Program-made: the position numbers and the translations under genes | Assembly (NCBI RefSeq): GCF_963576675.1 | Contig: NC_088914.1 | Span: 20,749,001 to 20,813,000, forward strand | Length of the DNA: 64,000 nt | Origin: Euphorbia lathyris | Lineage: Eukaryota > Streptophyta > Magnoliopsida > Malpighiales > Euphorbiaceae | Reading direction: 5' to 3' | The notes under the pieces: generated by a model | What the model was told of the DNA's origin: nothing | The model's input: the letters and a program-made list of their open reading frames with translations, nothing else | The model's database searches: none | Shown here: positions 12,181 through 21,442 of the stretch, in pieces | How positions within the stretch are numbered: the stretch's first letter is position 1 | How the letters are laid out: each line of letters opens with the position of its first letter

Positions 12181-14067
12181 CTAAGAGTTTTTGTCTGTGT
12201 TGCTTATGCAGTGAATACTGATGTAAATAGAGGAAAATTTGATGATAGGTCCATACGATGTATCTATTTGGGTGGTTCACCAGGGCAGAAAGGATGGAAG
12301 CTTTTTGATCTAGAGTCTCACAAGTTTTGTGTCTCTAGAGATGTTCATTTTAATGAGCAAGAATTTGGAGTTTCTTCTGATGGTACAGCTTCAGATCCTC
12401 ATAGTGTTGTTTTACCATTTTTGTCAGAAGAGTTTATGGAGGATTCTTTGGAATCAGGGGGAGATGCTCATCAGGATTCCACAGAAGTAGGTGAAGTGGT
12501 TTCTGGTGATGATGCTCTTAATGAAGAAGTTAGAAATACTTCAACAACACAAGAATTGAGAAGATCTAATAGAAGTGTGAAGGCTCCAGCATGGACAAAT
12601 GATTTCATTATTAACAATGTGTGTTTATCTTTGACTGATACTACAGGTTTGAAGGTTTACACTGATGTTCATACAGCCTTTATGAGCAATGTGAGCAAAA
12701 TTCCAGAACCAGTTTCTTATCAAGAGGCTTGCAAAGATAACAACTGGATAAAGGCAGTAGATATGGAGATTGCTGCTTTAGAGAACAATGGAACCTGGGA
12801 GCTAACTGATTTGCCAAAGGGGAAGAAAGCAATAACTTCTAAATGGTTGTTTAAGGTGAAGTATAGACCAGATGGAAGTGTAGAGAAATATAAGGCAAGA
12901 TTAGTAGCTAGATGGTATAATCAAAGATGGGGGATAGATTATAAGGATAGTTTTTCTCCTGTGGCAAAAGTAGTGACAGTGAGATTGTTGTTAGCTGTTG
13001 CTGCTTATAATAAGTGGGAGGTTTATCAAATTGATGTGAATAATGCATATTTGCATGGATTCATTGAGGAGGAATTGTATATGCAGCCACCTGAGGGTTA
13101 TGGAAAGGCTAGGAAGGGACAAGTTTGTAGGCTTATTAAGTCTATATATGGGTTAAAACAGGCAGGGCGCCAGTGGAATAAAGAGTTTAGTAATACTCTG
13201 TTGAAGTTGGGATTTGTTAGGTCCATACATGATTACTGCTTATACACTAAGGCAGAAGGGGGAGAGTTTATTATATTAGTGGTTTATGTAGATGACATTT
13301 TACTTACAGGATCATCAATAGCAATGATAGAAGAGGTTAAGAGGTCTTTACATTCTGCTTTCACAATTAAAGATTTAGGCAGTGCAAAGTATTTCCTTGG
13401 TGTAGAATTGACAAGAGATAAGGAGGGATTAGTGTTATCTCAAAGGAAATACATTACTAATATGATTAAGGAAGCAAAGTTAGAAGGAATGGATCCTGTA
13501 AATAGCCCTATGGCAGTTGGAGTTGATATGTTGATGACTAGTCCACCATTTAAGAATGAAGAGTTGTATAGAAAGTTGGTGGGAAAGTTGCTGTATTTGG
13601 GGTTTACTAGGCCAGACATATGCTATGCCACCCAGCAGTTAAGTCAGCACCTGGTTCAGCCAACAAAAGTGCAGTTTGATGCTGTGATTTATTTGCTGAG
13701 ATATCTGAAGGGTACTATGAACTTTGGTTTGTTGTATCCTTGTCAAGAAGGGCAATTGAGGTTGAAAGCTTACTGTCACAATGATTTTACAGAACAAGAG
13801 AAGAAAGATAAGATGAACTTAGTGGCTTATAGTGATGCAGATTGGGCAAGATGCAGGGAGACAAGAAGGTCAATTGGTGGTTATTGTGTCTTTCTGGGAA
13901 ATGCTTTGATATCTTGGAAGGCCAAGAAGCAAGCCACTGTGAGTAGATCATCAGCAGAGGCAGAGTATAGATCAATGGCTACTACATCCTGTGAAGTGAA
14001 ATGGCTTATGTATTTGTTGAAGGAATTTCACATTGAGGTTTCCAAAACCAGTGCCATTGTGTTGTGA
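12181..14067 (+). pseudogene. Copia polyprotein, second part: reverse transcriptase and RNase H
   Basis: This continues the frame of 9739-12177 after the TAG; the first internal ATG is at 12211. The reverse transcriptase is complete by eye: WLFKVKYRPDGSVEKYKARL, then QIDVNNAYLHG, then the catalytic YVDD at 13285-13296. RNase H follows (YSDADWARC, SRSSAEAEYRSM). The frame ends at 14065-14067 because of a +1 shift near 14037-14047, within the TTTCCAAAA run; the remaining RNase H continues in another frame from 14033. Confidence 0.9.
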
Positions 14068-14296
14068 TAATCAGGCTGCAATACATATTGCAGAGAATCC
14101 GGTGTTCCATGAGCGGACGAAGCATTTGGATATCGATTGTCACATTGTTAGAGAGTATATCCAAGAGGGAATTTTACATACTCCTTACATAGCCACTGAA
14201 TCACAGTTGGCTGACATTTTTACAAAGCCCCTGACTTTGAAGAGCATGAAGAAAATGTTAGAGCAAATGGGAGTTATTCAGTTGCCTGAGAAATGA
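14033..14296 (+). pseudogene. Copia RNase H C-terminus in shifted frame
   Basis: The 87-codon frame contains [20 protein letters not shown], then [15 protein letters not shown] and ADIFTKPL, the standard end of Copia RNase H, and stops at 14294-14296. It overlaps the end of the preceding frame, showing a one-base insertion in the homopolymer just upstream. Confidence 0.88.
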
Positions 14297-14431
14297 AGCA
14301 GGATTGAAGTATCCAGATGAAGATTTGAGTTGTCATTCTTATTGGCATATGTTATGCTGATAATGTGTTTTGTTGTTCTTGTTATGTGTTTTTTGTTGTT
14401 TTGTTTCTGGGCTTGCACACGTGAGGGGGAG

Positions 14432-14575
14432 TGTTAAGAATAGCACGTGAGCAAGAGGATGGCGTTTTAGTGATAGGGATTTTACTGTTTTGTCCCTGTC
14501 TGGATATTGTGTATAAAGTTCAACTTTACCATTGGTGTTGTTATGAATGAATAACAAATTCGTTTTCATTTGAGA
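14432..14575 (+). repeat. Copia 3' LTR (144 bp)
   Basis: Partner of 9554-9697, one base different. It is preceded by the purine tract at about 14421-14431 and followed by the GGGTT duplication at 14576. Confidence 0.92.
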
Positions 14576-14580
14576 GGGTT

Positions 14581-16035
14581 AACCTTTGATTTCTGAAGGT
14601 AAGTATTTCCTCTGAATTTGTGATTTTTTGTACAATGGTTACTTTTTCTTGAGCAATTCTGATAGCTTTTATTGATTTTCAAGGGCAAGAAGCAAGGAAA
14701 CCTCTTTATTCAATGTTTTTTCTTTACTTAAAGGTTCTCAATTTCTGGTCTCTATTGCTCACTGTTGTAAATGTGTTGGATCACATTTGATTTGGATGCT
14801 GATAGCTCTTAATCGCATATTATTGCTTAATTCGAATTGAACTTAATTTTCTTCTTTTCCTTATTAATTCATGTTTTTTTTATTGATCTTTTCTATTTAT
14901 CTAATTTTAGACGTTCTTGATGATGATGATCAATGGCCTATGATATATTGGTTTCTTATCTTTTTTTTTTAATTGTTAATTTCAGGTTAAGAAGCTTAAA
15001 TGGAGAGTTTATCACATTAGAAAGGTAGGTATGCACTTGCAAAAGCCTGTTGCTAATAGATCATCTTTTATGTCTCTTTGTTTTTGCCACAAAGGCACAA
15101 TAGTTGTTGATGAACTCTAATTTTGCCTAATTATTTTGCATTCTTTTTAGGCTTTGTTTATTGCATTCTACGATTTGGATTGGAAATTAGCATTGGTCTC
15201 TTCCTATTTTCAAATTTGTTTCCTTACTTAATCTACTTAGTTTATAAAAGCTTAGGCTATTTTTTTAGTTTTTCTAAGGTATGTTTCCTAATTGATAGTA
15301 ATTATTACAATCCGTTCAGTAACATTTTTAATGAACAAAAGAGATACATATATGTTTAGGAAATCAAATGATTAGTATGATGTAGCACTATAGTCATGTT
15401 ATCATATGGTACTCCTTAGCATTCCAATTAACATATCATGGGTATGAATAAATTCTATACATTTATTATGTATTTGCTTATGGATAAGTATTAGATAGAT
15501 TTTAGGAGATAATCAAGGAATTATGAAAATATATTTTTCACTAGGCATTTAGTTGGAAGTGATGGCAAGGTACATACTATTATTATTATTTTTTTTGAAA
15601 AGTTTAGTTTCTTCTTCCTTATTATGATGGATAAGTGGTCATGTTTGTATTATAGTATAATTAATCTTTTGATGGAATATATTTTTTTTCAAAATTATAT
15701 ATATTGTTAATCTATCGATTATTGTTGCGTTATGTGGATAATTTTCAATTGAAATTTTTTGTTGAAGATTTTAAAGGTGTTTTTATAGAATTCATGTAAT
15801 TGATTTTATATACTTTATATTCTTTATAGGTTTGAGTATTTTTCTAACCGGTTATGTCATTCTTTATGAGCATACTTTTTTCATCTATTTCTATTGCTGC
15901 ACATGTTAACATGAATTTTAAATGCCTATTTTTTTCTTAAGATAAATTCTATGAACAAAATTAATAAAATAGTTGAAATAGAGGCATTTGATGGTTATTT
16001 AGCTTTCATTTCCTTGAATAACCTCTTTACTATCT
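14581..16035. other. A+T-rich DNA with exon-like blocks
   Basis: The first bases (AACCTTTGATTTCTGAAG then GTAAGT) look like the rest of the exon interrupted by the Copia element. A second exon-like block, ATTTCAG then about 41 bases ending AGAAAG before GTAGGT, lies near 14985-15025. No frame links these into a protein I recognise. Beyond 15030 I see only A+T-rich sequence. Confidence 0.4.
15488..15526. repeat. right arm of inverted repeat with 9221-9260
   Basis: Reverse complement of 9221-9260 over about 39 bp with two or three mismatches. Confidence 0.5.
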
Positions 16036-16044
16036 GTCCTTAAA

Positions 16045-17107
16045 GGGTTAATGCACATATTTGCCCTCGTATTTTCTCGAAAAAACGGATTTGCCCTTAT
16101 ATCAAACAAACTCTCAAAAATCTCCCTGAGCTTTCCTCGAACCTTCACATATGCCCTAATCTAACGGGGTAGTGATTTGGCACAAACGGCGTGCCACGTA
16201 CGACGCCACGTCCACTGCCTAGATTGGTCAGTCCTAGTTTAACCGACTACATCACTAATAAACTGTCATATTGAAGGGAACTTCTACCATAATCAAGAAC
16301 TTCTCCAAAAGAAATCGAAATGAAAAAATACATTACCAGGAGAAAAAACCACAAGTCACCAATAAAAAAACACAAGATCCACGGTTTTCTAAAAGAAGCC
16401 GGTAACATAAAAATCGAAACTCCAACAAACAGAAAACATACCAATCAAACATGAAATTTCATTCGACGACACTCAGAACACAGATACCCATCAAACACAT
16501 ACCAAAAAACCCATACCCATATATCTAACTTGCATGCCCTAACCCCGTAAAGAAACTCCATAGAAAGAAGAAGTTCAGAAACTTACCTTTACGCGTTTTT
16601 TTTCTTCTCCTCGCGCGATCGATCGTTCGATTCTTCACTCGACTCCAGTGCTTAGTGTTCCGGCGTACTGTACTTCATCCTCCAATAAGCTCGAATATCC
16701 CTTCACTCGTCTGAACGCAAGTGTTATTAGGATTTCTCTCTTCGGTTTTGTCAACCCAGAGCAAGAACATGATGACGATCCTTTACGATCGAGAGGAAGA
16801 ACACGAAAGGTTTGTCTGTGTAGTTTGAACTGATGGGTCGAAATGAATAAAATTGAATTTTTAATTTCACTTTTATATAATAGTTGTCACATAGGTTTTT
16901 ATTAAATTAAAGAATAATGTAATTACGGACGTGGCAGTGGACGTGGCGTCGTACGTGGCACGCCGTTTGTGCCAAATCACTACCCCGTTAGATTAGGGCA
17001 TATGTGAAGGTTCGAGGAAAGCTCAGGGAGATTTTTGAGAGTTTGTTTGATATAAGGGCAAATCCGTTTTTTCGAGAAAATACGAGGGCAAATATGTGTA
17101 TTAACCC
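16045..17107. mobile_element. MULE with long terminal inverted repeats (possible Pack-MULE)
   Basis: The termini GGGTTAATGCACATATTTGC (left) and its near-complement at the right extend as inverted repeats of about 175-180 bp (16045-16220 and 16925-17107). A perfect 9-bp target duplication, GTCCTTAAA, lies at 16036-16044 and 17108-17116, the size typical of Mutator-like elements. The internal 700 bp encodes no transposase. It contains a locally GC-richer block near 16600-16800 and, on the minus strand, an exon-like edge (CGCGTAAAG then GTAAGTTTC), suggesting captured gene sequence. The donor gene was not recognised. Confidence 0.85.
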
Positions 17108-17146
17108 GTCCTTAAAAATATATATTCACTCTATAAATGTTTGTGA

Positions 17147-18317
17147 TCTATATATAATATAAAACAGTAACGATGGAACTGAGGTGTCACTTCCTCCTTT
17201 TTTAGTGATAAAAAATTTAATATATTAATTTTAATTTTATTATATATATTTATCTATAAAAAGATTATTTTATCCCTACTATATCTAAGAGTTCTACAGA
17301 ATTTAAATTAATCCCTAAAATCTCGCTAATTCTCTACACATCTATATATAATATAAAACAGTAACGATGGAACTGAGGTGTCACTTCCTCCTTTTTTAGT
17401 GATAAAAAATTTAATATATTAATTTTATTTTTATTATATATATTTATCTATAAAAAGATTATTTTATCCGTACTATATCTAAGAGTTCTACAGAATTTAA
17501 ATTAATCCCTAAAATCTCTCTAATTCTCTACACATCTATATATAATATAAAACAGTAACGATGGAACTGAGGTGTCACTTCCTCCTTTTTTAGTGATAAA
17601 AAATTTAATATATTAATTTTAATTTTATTATATATATTTATCTATAAAAAGATTATTTTATCCCATATATCTAAGAGTACTACAGAATTTAAATTAATCC
17701 CTAAAATCTCTCTAATTCTCTACATATCTATATATAATATAAAACAGTAACGATGGAACTGGGGTGTCACTTCCTCCTTTTTTACTGATAAAAAATATAA
17801 TATAATATATAATATATTAGTTTTTATTTTATTATTATATTTATCTATAAAAATCTATATATAATATAAAACAGTAACGATGGAACTGAGGTGTCACTTC
17901 CTCCTTTTTTAGTGATAAAAAATTTAATATATTAATTTTAATTTTATTATGTATATTTATCTATAAAAAGATTATTTTATCCCATATATCTAAGAGTACT
18001 ACAGAATTTAAATTAATCCCTAAAATCTCTCTAATTCTCTACATATCTATATATAATATAAAACAGTAATGATGGAACTGAGGTGTCACTTCCTCCTTTT
18101 TTACTGATAAAAAATATAATATAATATATAATATATTAGTTTTTATTTTATTATTATATTTATCTATAAAAATATTATTTAAAGTAAATATGAAAATGAA
18201 ATAATAATATTTAATTTATATAACACATTTATGTCATTAATTGTAATTATTAGATTGTATTTTTATTAATATTTATATATTAAGATGAATCCGTGCATCG
18301 CACGGGCCAAAAACTAG
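17147..18317 (+). mobile_element. Helitron with six tandem 5' ends
   Basis: Six copies of the same 5' end (TCTATATATAATATAAAACA followed by GTAACGATGGAACTG) start at 17147, 17341, 17535, 17727, 17854 and 18046. Spacings are 194, 194, 192, 127 and 192 bp. One 3' end closes the series: hairpin CCGTGCATCGCACGG near 18293-18306, a short A-rich gap, then CTAG at 18314-18317 followed by T. An A precedes the first TC. Hairpin plus CTRR with insertion between A and T is the Helitron signature. No Rep/helicase gene is present, so it is non-autonomous. Confidence 0.85.
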
Positions 18318-18367
18318 TTTTACTCTAAATCTATCATCTAATTTCTTAAAATTGGTTATAAATTAAA

Positions 18368-19244
18368 TCTACTATATATAATTGGTCTGGTCGTGTTTTT
18401 ACAACAATATAAAAACATTAATCGCTTTCTTGACCTACACTCAGCTACTAACTATCAAAATCTTTTTTTCAAATATAAAGCTATAATTTAATTTTCTGTT
18501 TGTAAAAAAAAAAGTTTTCAGGAGAATTAAACACATATACATAACTATGTATAATTATGAATGATATTTAATTTTGTTATTCTTATATTTCATGTATCCC
18601 CTTATACTTTTTTATATTAAATATAATAGATTTCTAAGTTCCACATAAAAATAACAATAACTTAACCGAAATGACTAATTTTTAAATGACACATTATAAT
18701 TTATCCAAAAATAATACATAAATAATCTATTTGTTGCCTAATTTATCCGAAAATGATATATAAATGATCCATGACTGATTTTTATGATATTTTTAAGCTC
18801 ATATTTGTCACATCGATTATGTGAGTAATTCAAACTTTGTTTAACATGTATAAAACTGTCAGGATATCACTCTTCCTCTAAAGTAAAATAGTTATGAAAT
18901 TATCCAGTGTGACAATCTATATATCAATTGACTAACATACCGCAATTCTATTTGCGCTAGATGAAGTTTGAGTCTTCGTCCAAGAGGAATTTAACGTGTT
19001 AAAAAATAAATAATCAAGACTTTAATATTTTCATTTAAAGGATTAGAGTTTAATATGTTAAAAATAATGAATTAGGGGTTTAATGTATGCATTTAAAAGA
19101 TCAAGGACTTAATAATATAAAAATTAAATTGATCAAATGATTAAATATGCATTTTTTTCAAATCAGATATCATATTAATTTAATTCTTCAACTCTAATAT
19201 ATTTAAAAATATATATACCGTGCATCGCACGGGTAGAAGACTAG
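18368..19244 (+). mobile_element. second non-autonomous Helitron
   Basis: The 3' end at 19218-19244 has the same hairpin (CCGTGCATCGCACGG) followed by GTAGAAGA and CTAG, then T. The best candidate 5' end is TCTACTATATATAATTGG at 18368, preceded by A. The interior is A+T-rich without coding potential. The 3' end is secure; the 5' end is a reasoned guess. Confidence 0.7.
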
Positions 19245-19628
19245 TTATTGTAATTAAATTCTTCATCCATGCTCTCCCACGTATCGAGAATTTTCCATTT
19301 CTATCCCCGAATTTTAAACAGGAATTATTATAAAATTTATATTCTATTATTCTCCATTTTCTTAGTATTTGATACAGTATAACGTCAAAAAATAAGATTG
19401 AATTGAGTTGAGTGGCTGAAAGAAAGAATAAAATTGACCTAATCTAATCATTTTAAAAAAGAATCACAAAAGTTATATAAAAAACAAAAGAATAAATATT
19501 AAACTAATAAGGGAATAGAATGAGTTTGTTTTCCATTTTCAATTATTCTTTACTTTTTTTGTAAAGAGAGACCGACAATTCACATATCCTGAAAAAACTT
19601 TAAACGCGACCAGTGTACTTCTAAATTG
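19245..19628. other. A+T-rich spacer
   Basis: No gene, repeat or element end was recognised here. Confidence 0.5.
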
Positions 19629-19633
19629 AATTA

Positions 19634-20429
19634 TGATGAGGGGCATCTTTCCCTAGGATCGAGTCCGAGCGAGGGAAGTCGGAGGAAGAACCAAGTGCGA
19701 GCAACAAGCGAGTAAATAGGCCAAAACAATACAACACATCTGCTCAGACACGCCCCGCGTGTATTTGGGATTGATCCGGAGAAGGTCGGGAAGGTCACAT
19801 ATGCAGGGCTTGGATTGGGCACGCTCCGCGTGGAAGAAAACACGCCCTGCGTACTTGTGGGTTTGATCCGGAGAAGAGTTCAACAGCCAAAGTACGCCCC
19901 GCGTACTTCTGAGTACGCCCCGTGTAAAATGGCTACTGATCCAGAGAATGGCTCATCAGCCAAAGTACGCCCCGCGTACTTTTGGATACGCCCCGTGTAC
20001 TTACACTTTTCAGAAACTTGCTCCTTACTCTAGCTTCCTGGTTATTTACACCTTTGGTCCCTCAGCTCCTCTCCCTCCTTCAAGACAACCCCCTCCACTT
20101 ATCTTTACACCATTTACCCTTATCTCTATGTTTTAATTAACTAAGCTCTTTACCCTTTTATGTAATTTAGCATTTAGGGTTTTTGAGATGATATAAATTC
20201 ATCTCTTCATCTTTGTAAGCCTTTAACTTTTTATCAATCAAAATTATATCTTCTTCAAGAAGCTTTTGTTAAGGTTTATCCTTCAACAATGGGGATTTTA
20301 TTATTCCTATGGATTTAGTCCATGAATTTGGGATCCACTCCTTCTAGTTAGCTAGAGAAGTTGTTAATCTTTGTTAGTTTACGATTAAAACTAACACGTT
20401 ACTATTTCAGATAAATCCGATCTGTATCA
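19634..20429 (+). repeat. 5' LTR of protease-only element
   Basis: Direct repeat of 24130-24925. It contains 21-bp-spaced GC-rich units with the core ACGCCCCGCGT between about 19743 and 20000, then the promoter-like 3' half (GATATAAATTCATC near 20190). Unit number differs from the right LTR. Confidence 0.9.
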
Positions 20430-20478
20430 GTTGGTATCAGAGCTGATCGTTTTCCTTGAACGGAGACTTCTTTCGACA

Positions 20479-21330
20479 ATGATTCAACCGAGTTATTCAC
20501 AAGCCTTAAAGGAACGTCTTGAAGCCGAGACAATGGAGATGAGGCTCCAATATGTTGAGATGATAAGAAAGACAAGAGAGAACTTGGAGCAAGAAGAGAT
20601 GGAAAGGCTCCAAAGGGGAACCCGAAATAGCCGAAGACGACAACATCGAGCCCAACGGAAAAAGGATTAAGCAACTTCCATTTTGCCTCCTAAGGATTCG
20701 TCCCAAATCTGTCCTCTATTGCACAAGGAAAAGGTAAATCCAAAGCTTTCAATTCTTGATGTGGAAGTTGTGGGTATGCCTACTTTTGTTGAGGATTTGG
20801 TTGTTTATGGGGTTGTTAGCAATTTAAATTCTCATTGTGGAGTTGTTGATAATGAATTTGTGAATGAGGATTTAAATGTATGTGTGGATGAGGAGGAAGG
20901 GATGCTTGTATGTGAGGACATGGGGAAGGTTGAATTTGTGTGTGGTAATATTGAGAAAACCCATGTTGAGAAAGGTACTCCCCAAGTGTTTGATGAAATG
21001 CCCCTTAGGCATAGGCACATATGTGTGCTTAGGGACATTGAGGATATTTGTCTTGAAGAGGGGGAGAAGGAGTTTGGGCTTGTTAATCTCTTTGAGGAGC
21101 ATGGTGAAATTCATTTATGTGTGGAGATTGATGTCTATGGTGATGGGAGAGATGTTGGTGGTTCTACCATATTGGGTTGTAGCATGTCTTTTGAGTCGGG
21201 CGACTTGGCACGTGAATTAGTCGGTTCGAATTATGAAGAGGAGTGGGAGGAAATGAAAGGTCGTGGGAAGAGACGGATCGTGGATGAAGATGGAAATGAA
21301 TTTGAGTATTCCATGAAGAAGATGAGTTAG
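20479..21330 (+). pseudogene. 5' ORF of the element (gag position), broken by stop
   Basis: One frame from ATG 20479 is interrupted only by TAA at 20668-20670 and continues to TAG at 21328. The first part (63 residues) is highly charged and probably helical, with EAETMEMRLQYVEMIRKTRE-type heptads and an Arg-rich end. The second part (from 20671) is acidic and unlike any family I know. It occupies the gag position right after the primer site, but no gag motif or zinc knuckle is visible. After 21310 the acidic coding continues in another frame, then shifts again at a GA run near 21428-21440, so the ancestral protein was longer. Function is unknown. Confidence 0.55.
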
Positions 21331-21442
21331 AAGAGGAGATTGATGAAGAGGAGAACCAATCCGAGAATGAGCTAGAACCAAATGTTGAACATGACTATTG
21401 TGAAGGCGGATTCGAGGATGAGGTTGGAGAGAGAGAGAGCAC

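Larger units (their letters stand above)
9554..14575 (+). mobile_element. Copia LTR retrotransposon, full length, young
   Basis: Two 144-bp LTRs at 9554-9697 and 14432-14575 differ at a single base (G at 9652, A at 14531). A 5-bp target duplication, GGGTT, lies at 9549-9553 and 14576-14580. The primer-binding site TGGTATCAGAGC (initiator tRNA-Met) starts immediately after the left LTR at 9698, and a purine tract (GTGAGGGGGAG) precedes the right LTR. The LTR begins TG but appears to end GA, a slight departure from the usual TG...CA. The polyprotein has one in-frame stop and one frameshift, so the copy looks inactive although recent. Confidence 0.93.

Noticed and set aside
17147..18060. CRISPR-like regular repeat spacing
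   Set aside because: Repeats and spacers are not distinct: the whole 192-194 bp unit is repeated, the termini are Helitron ends, and the genome is a plant.
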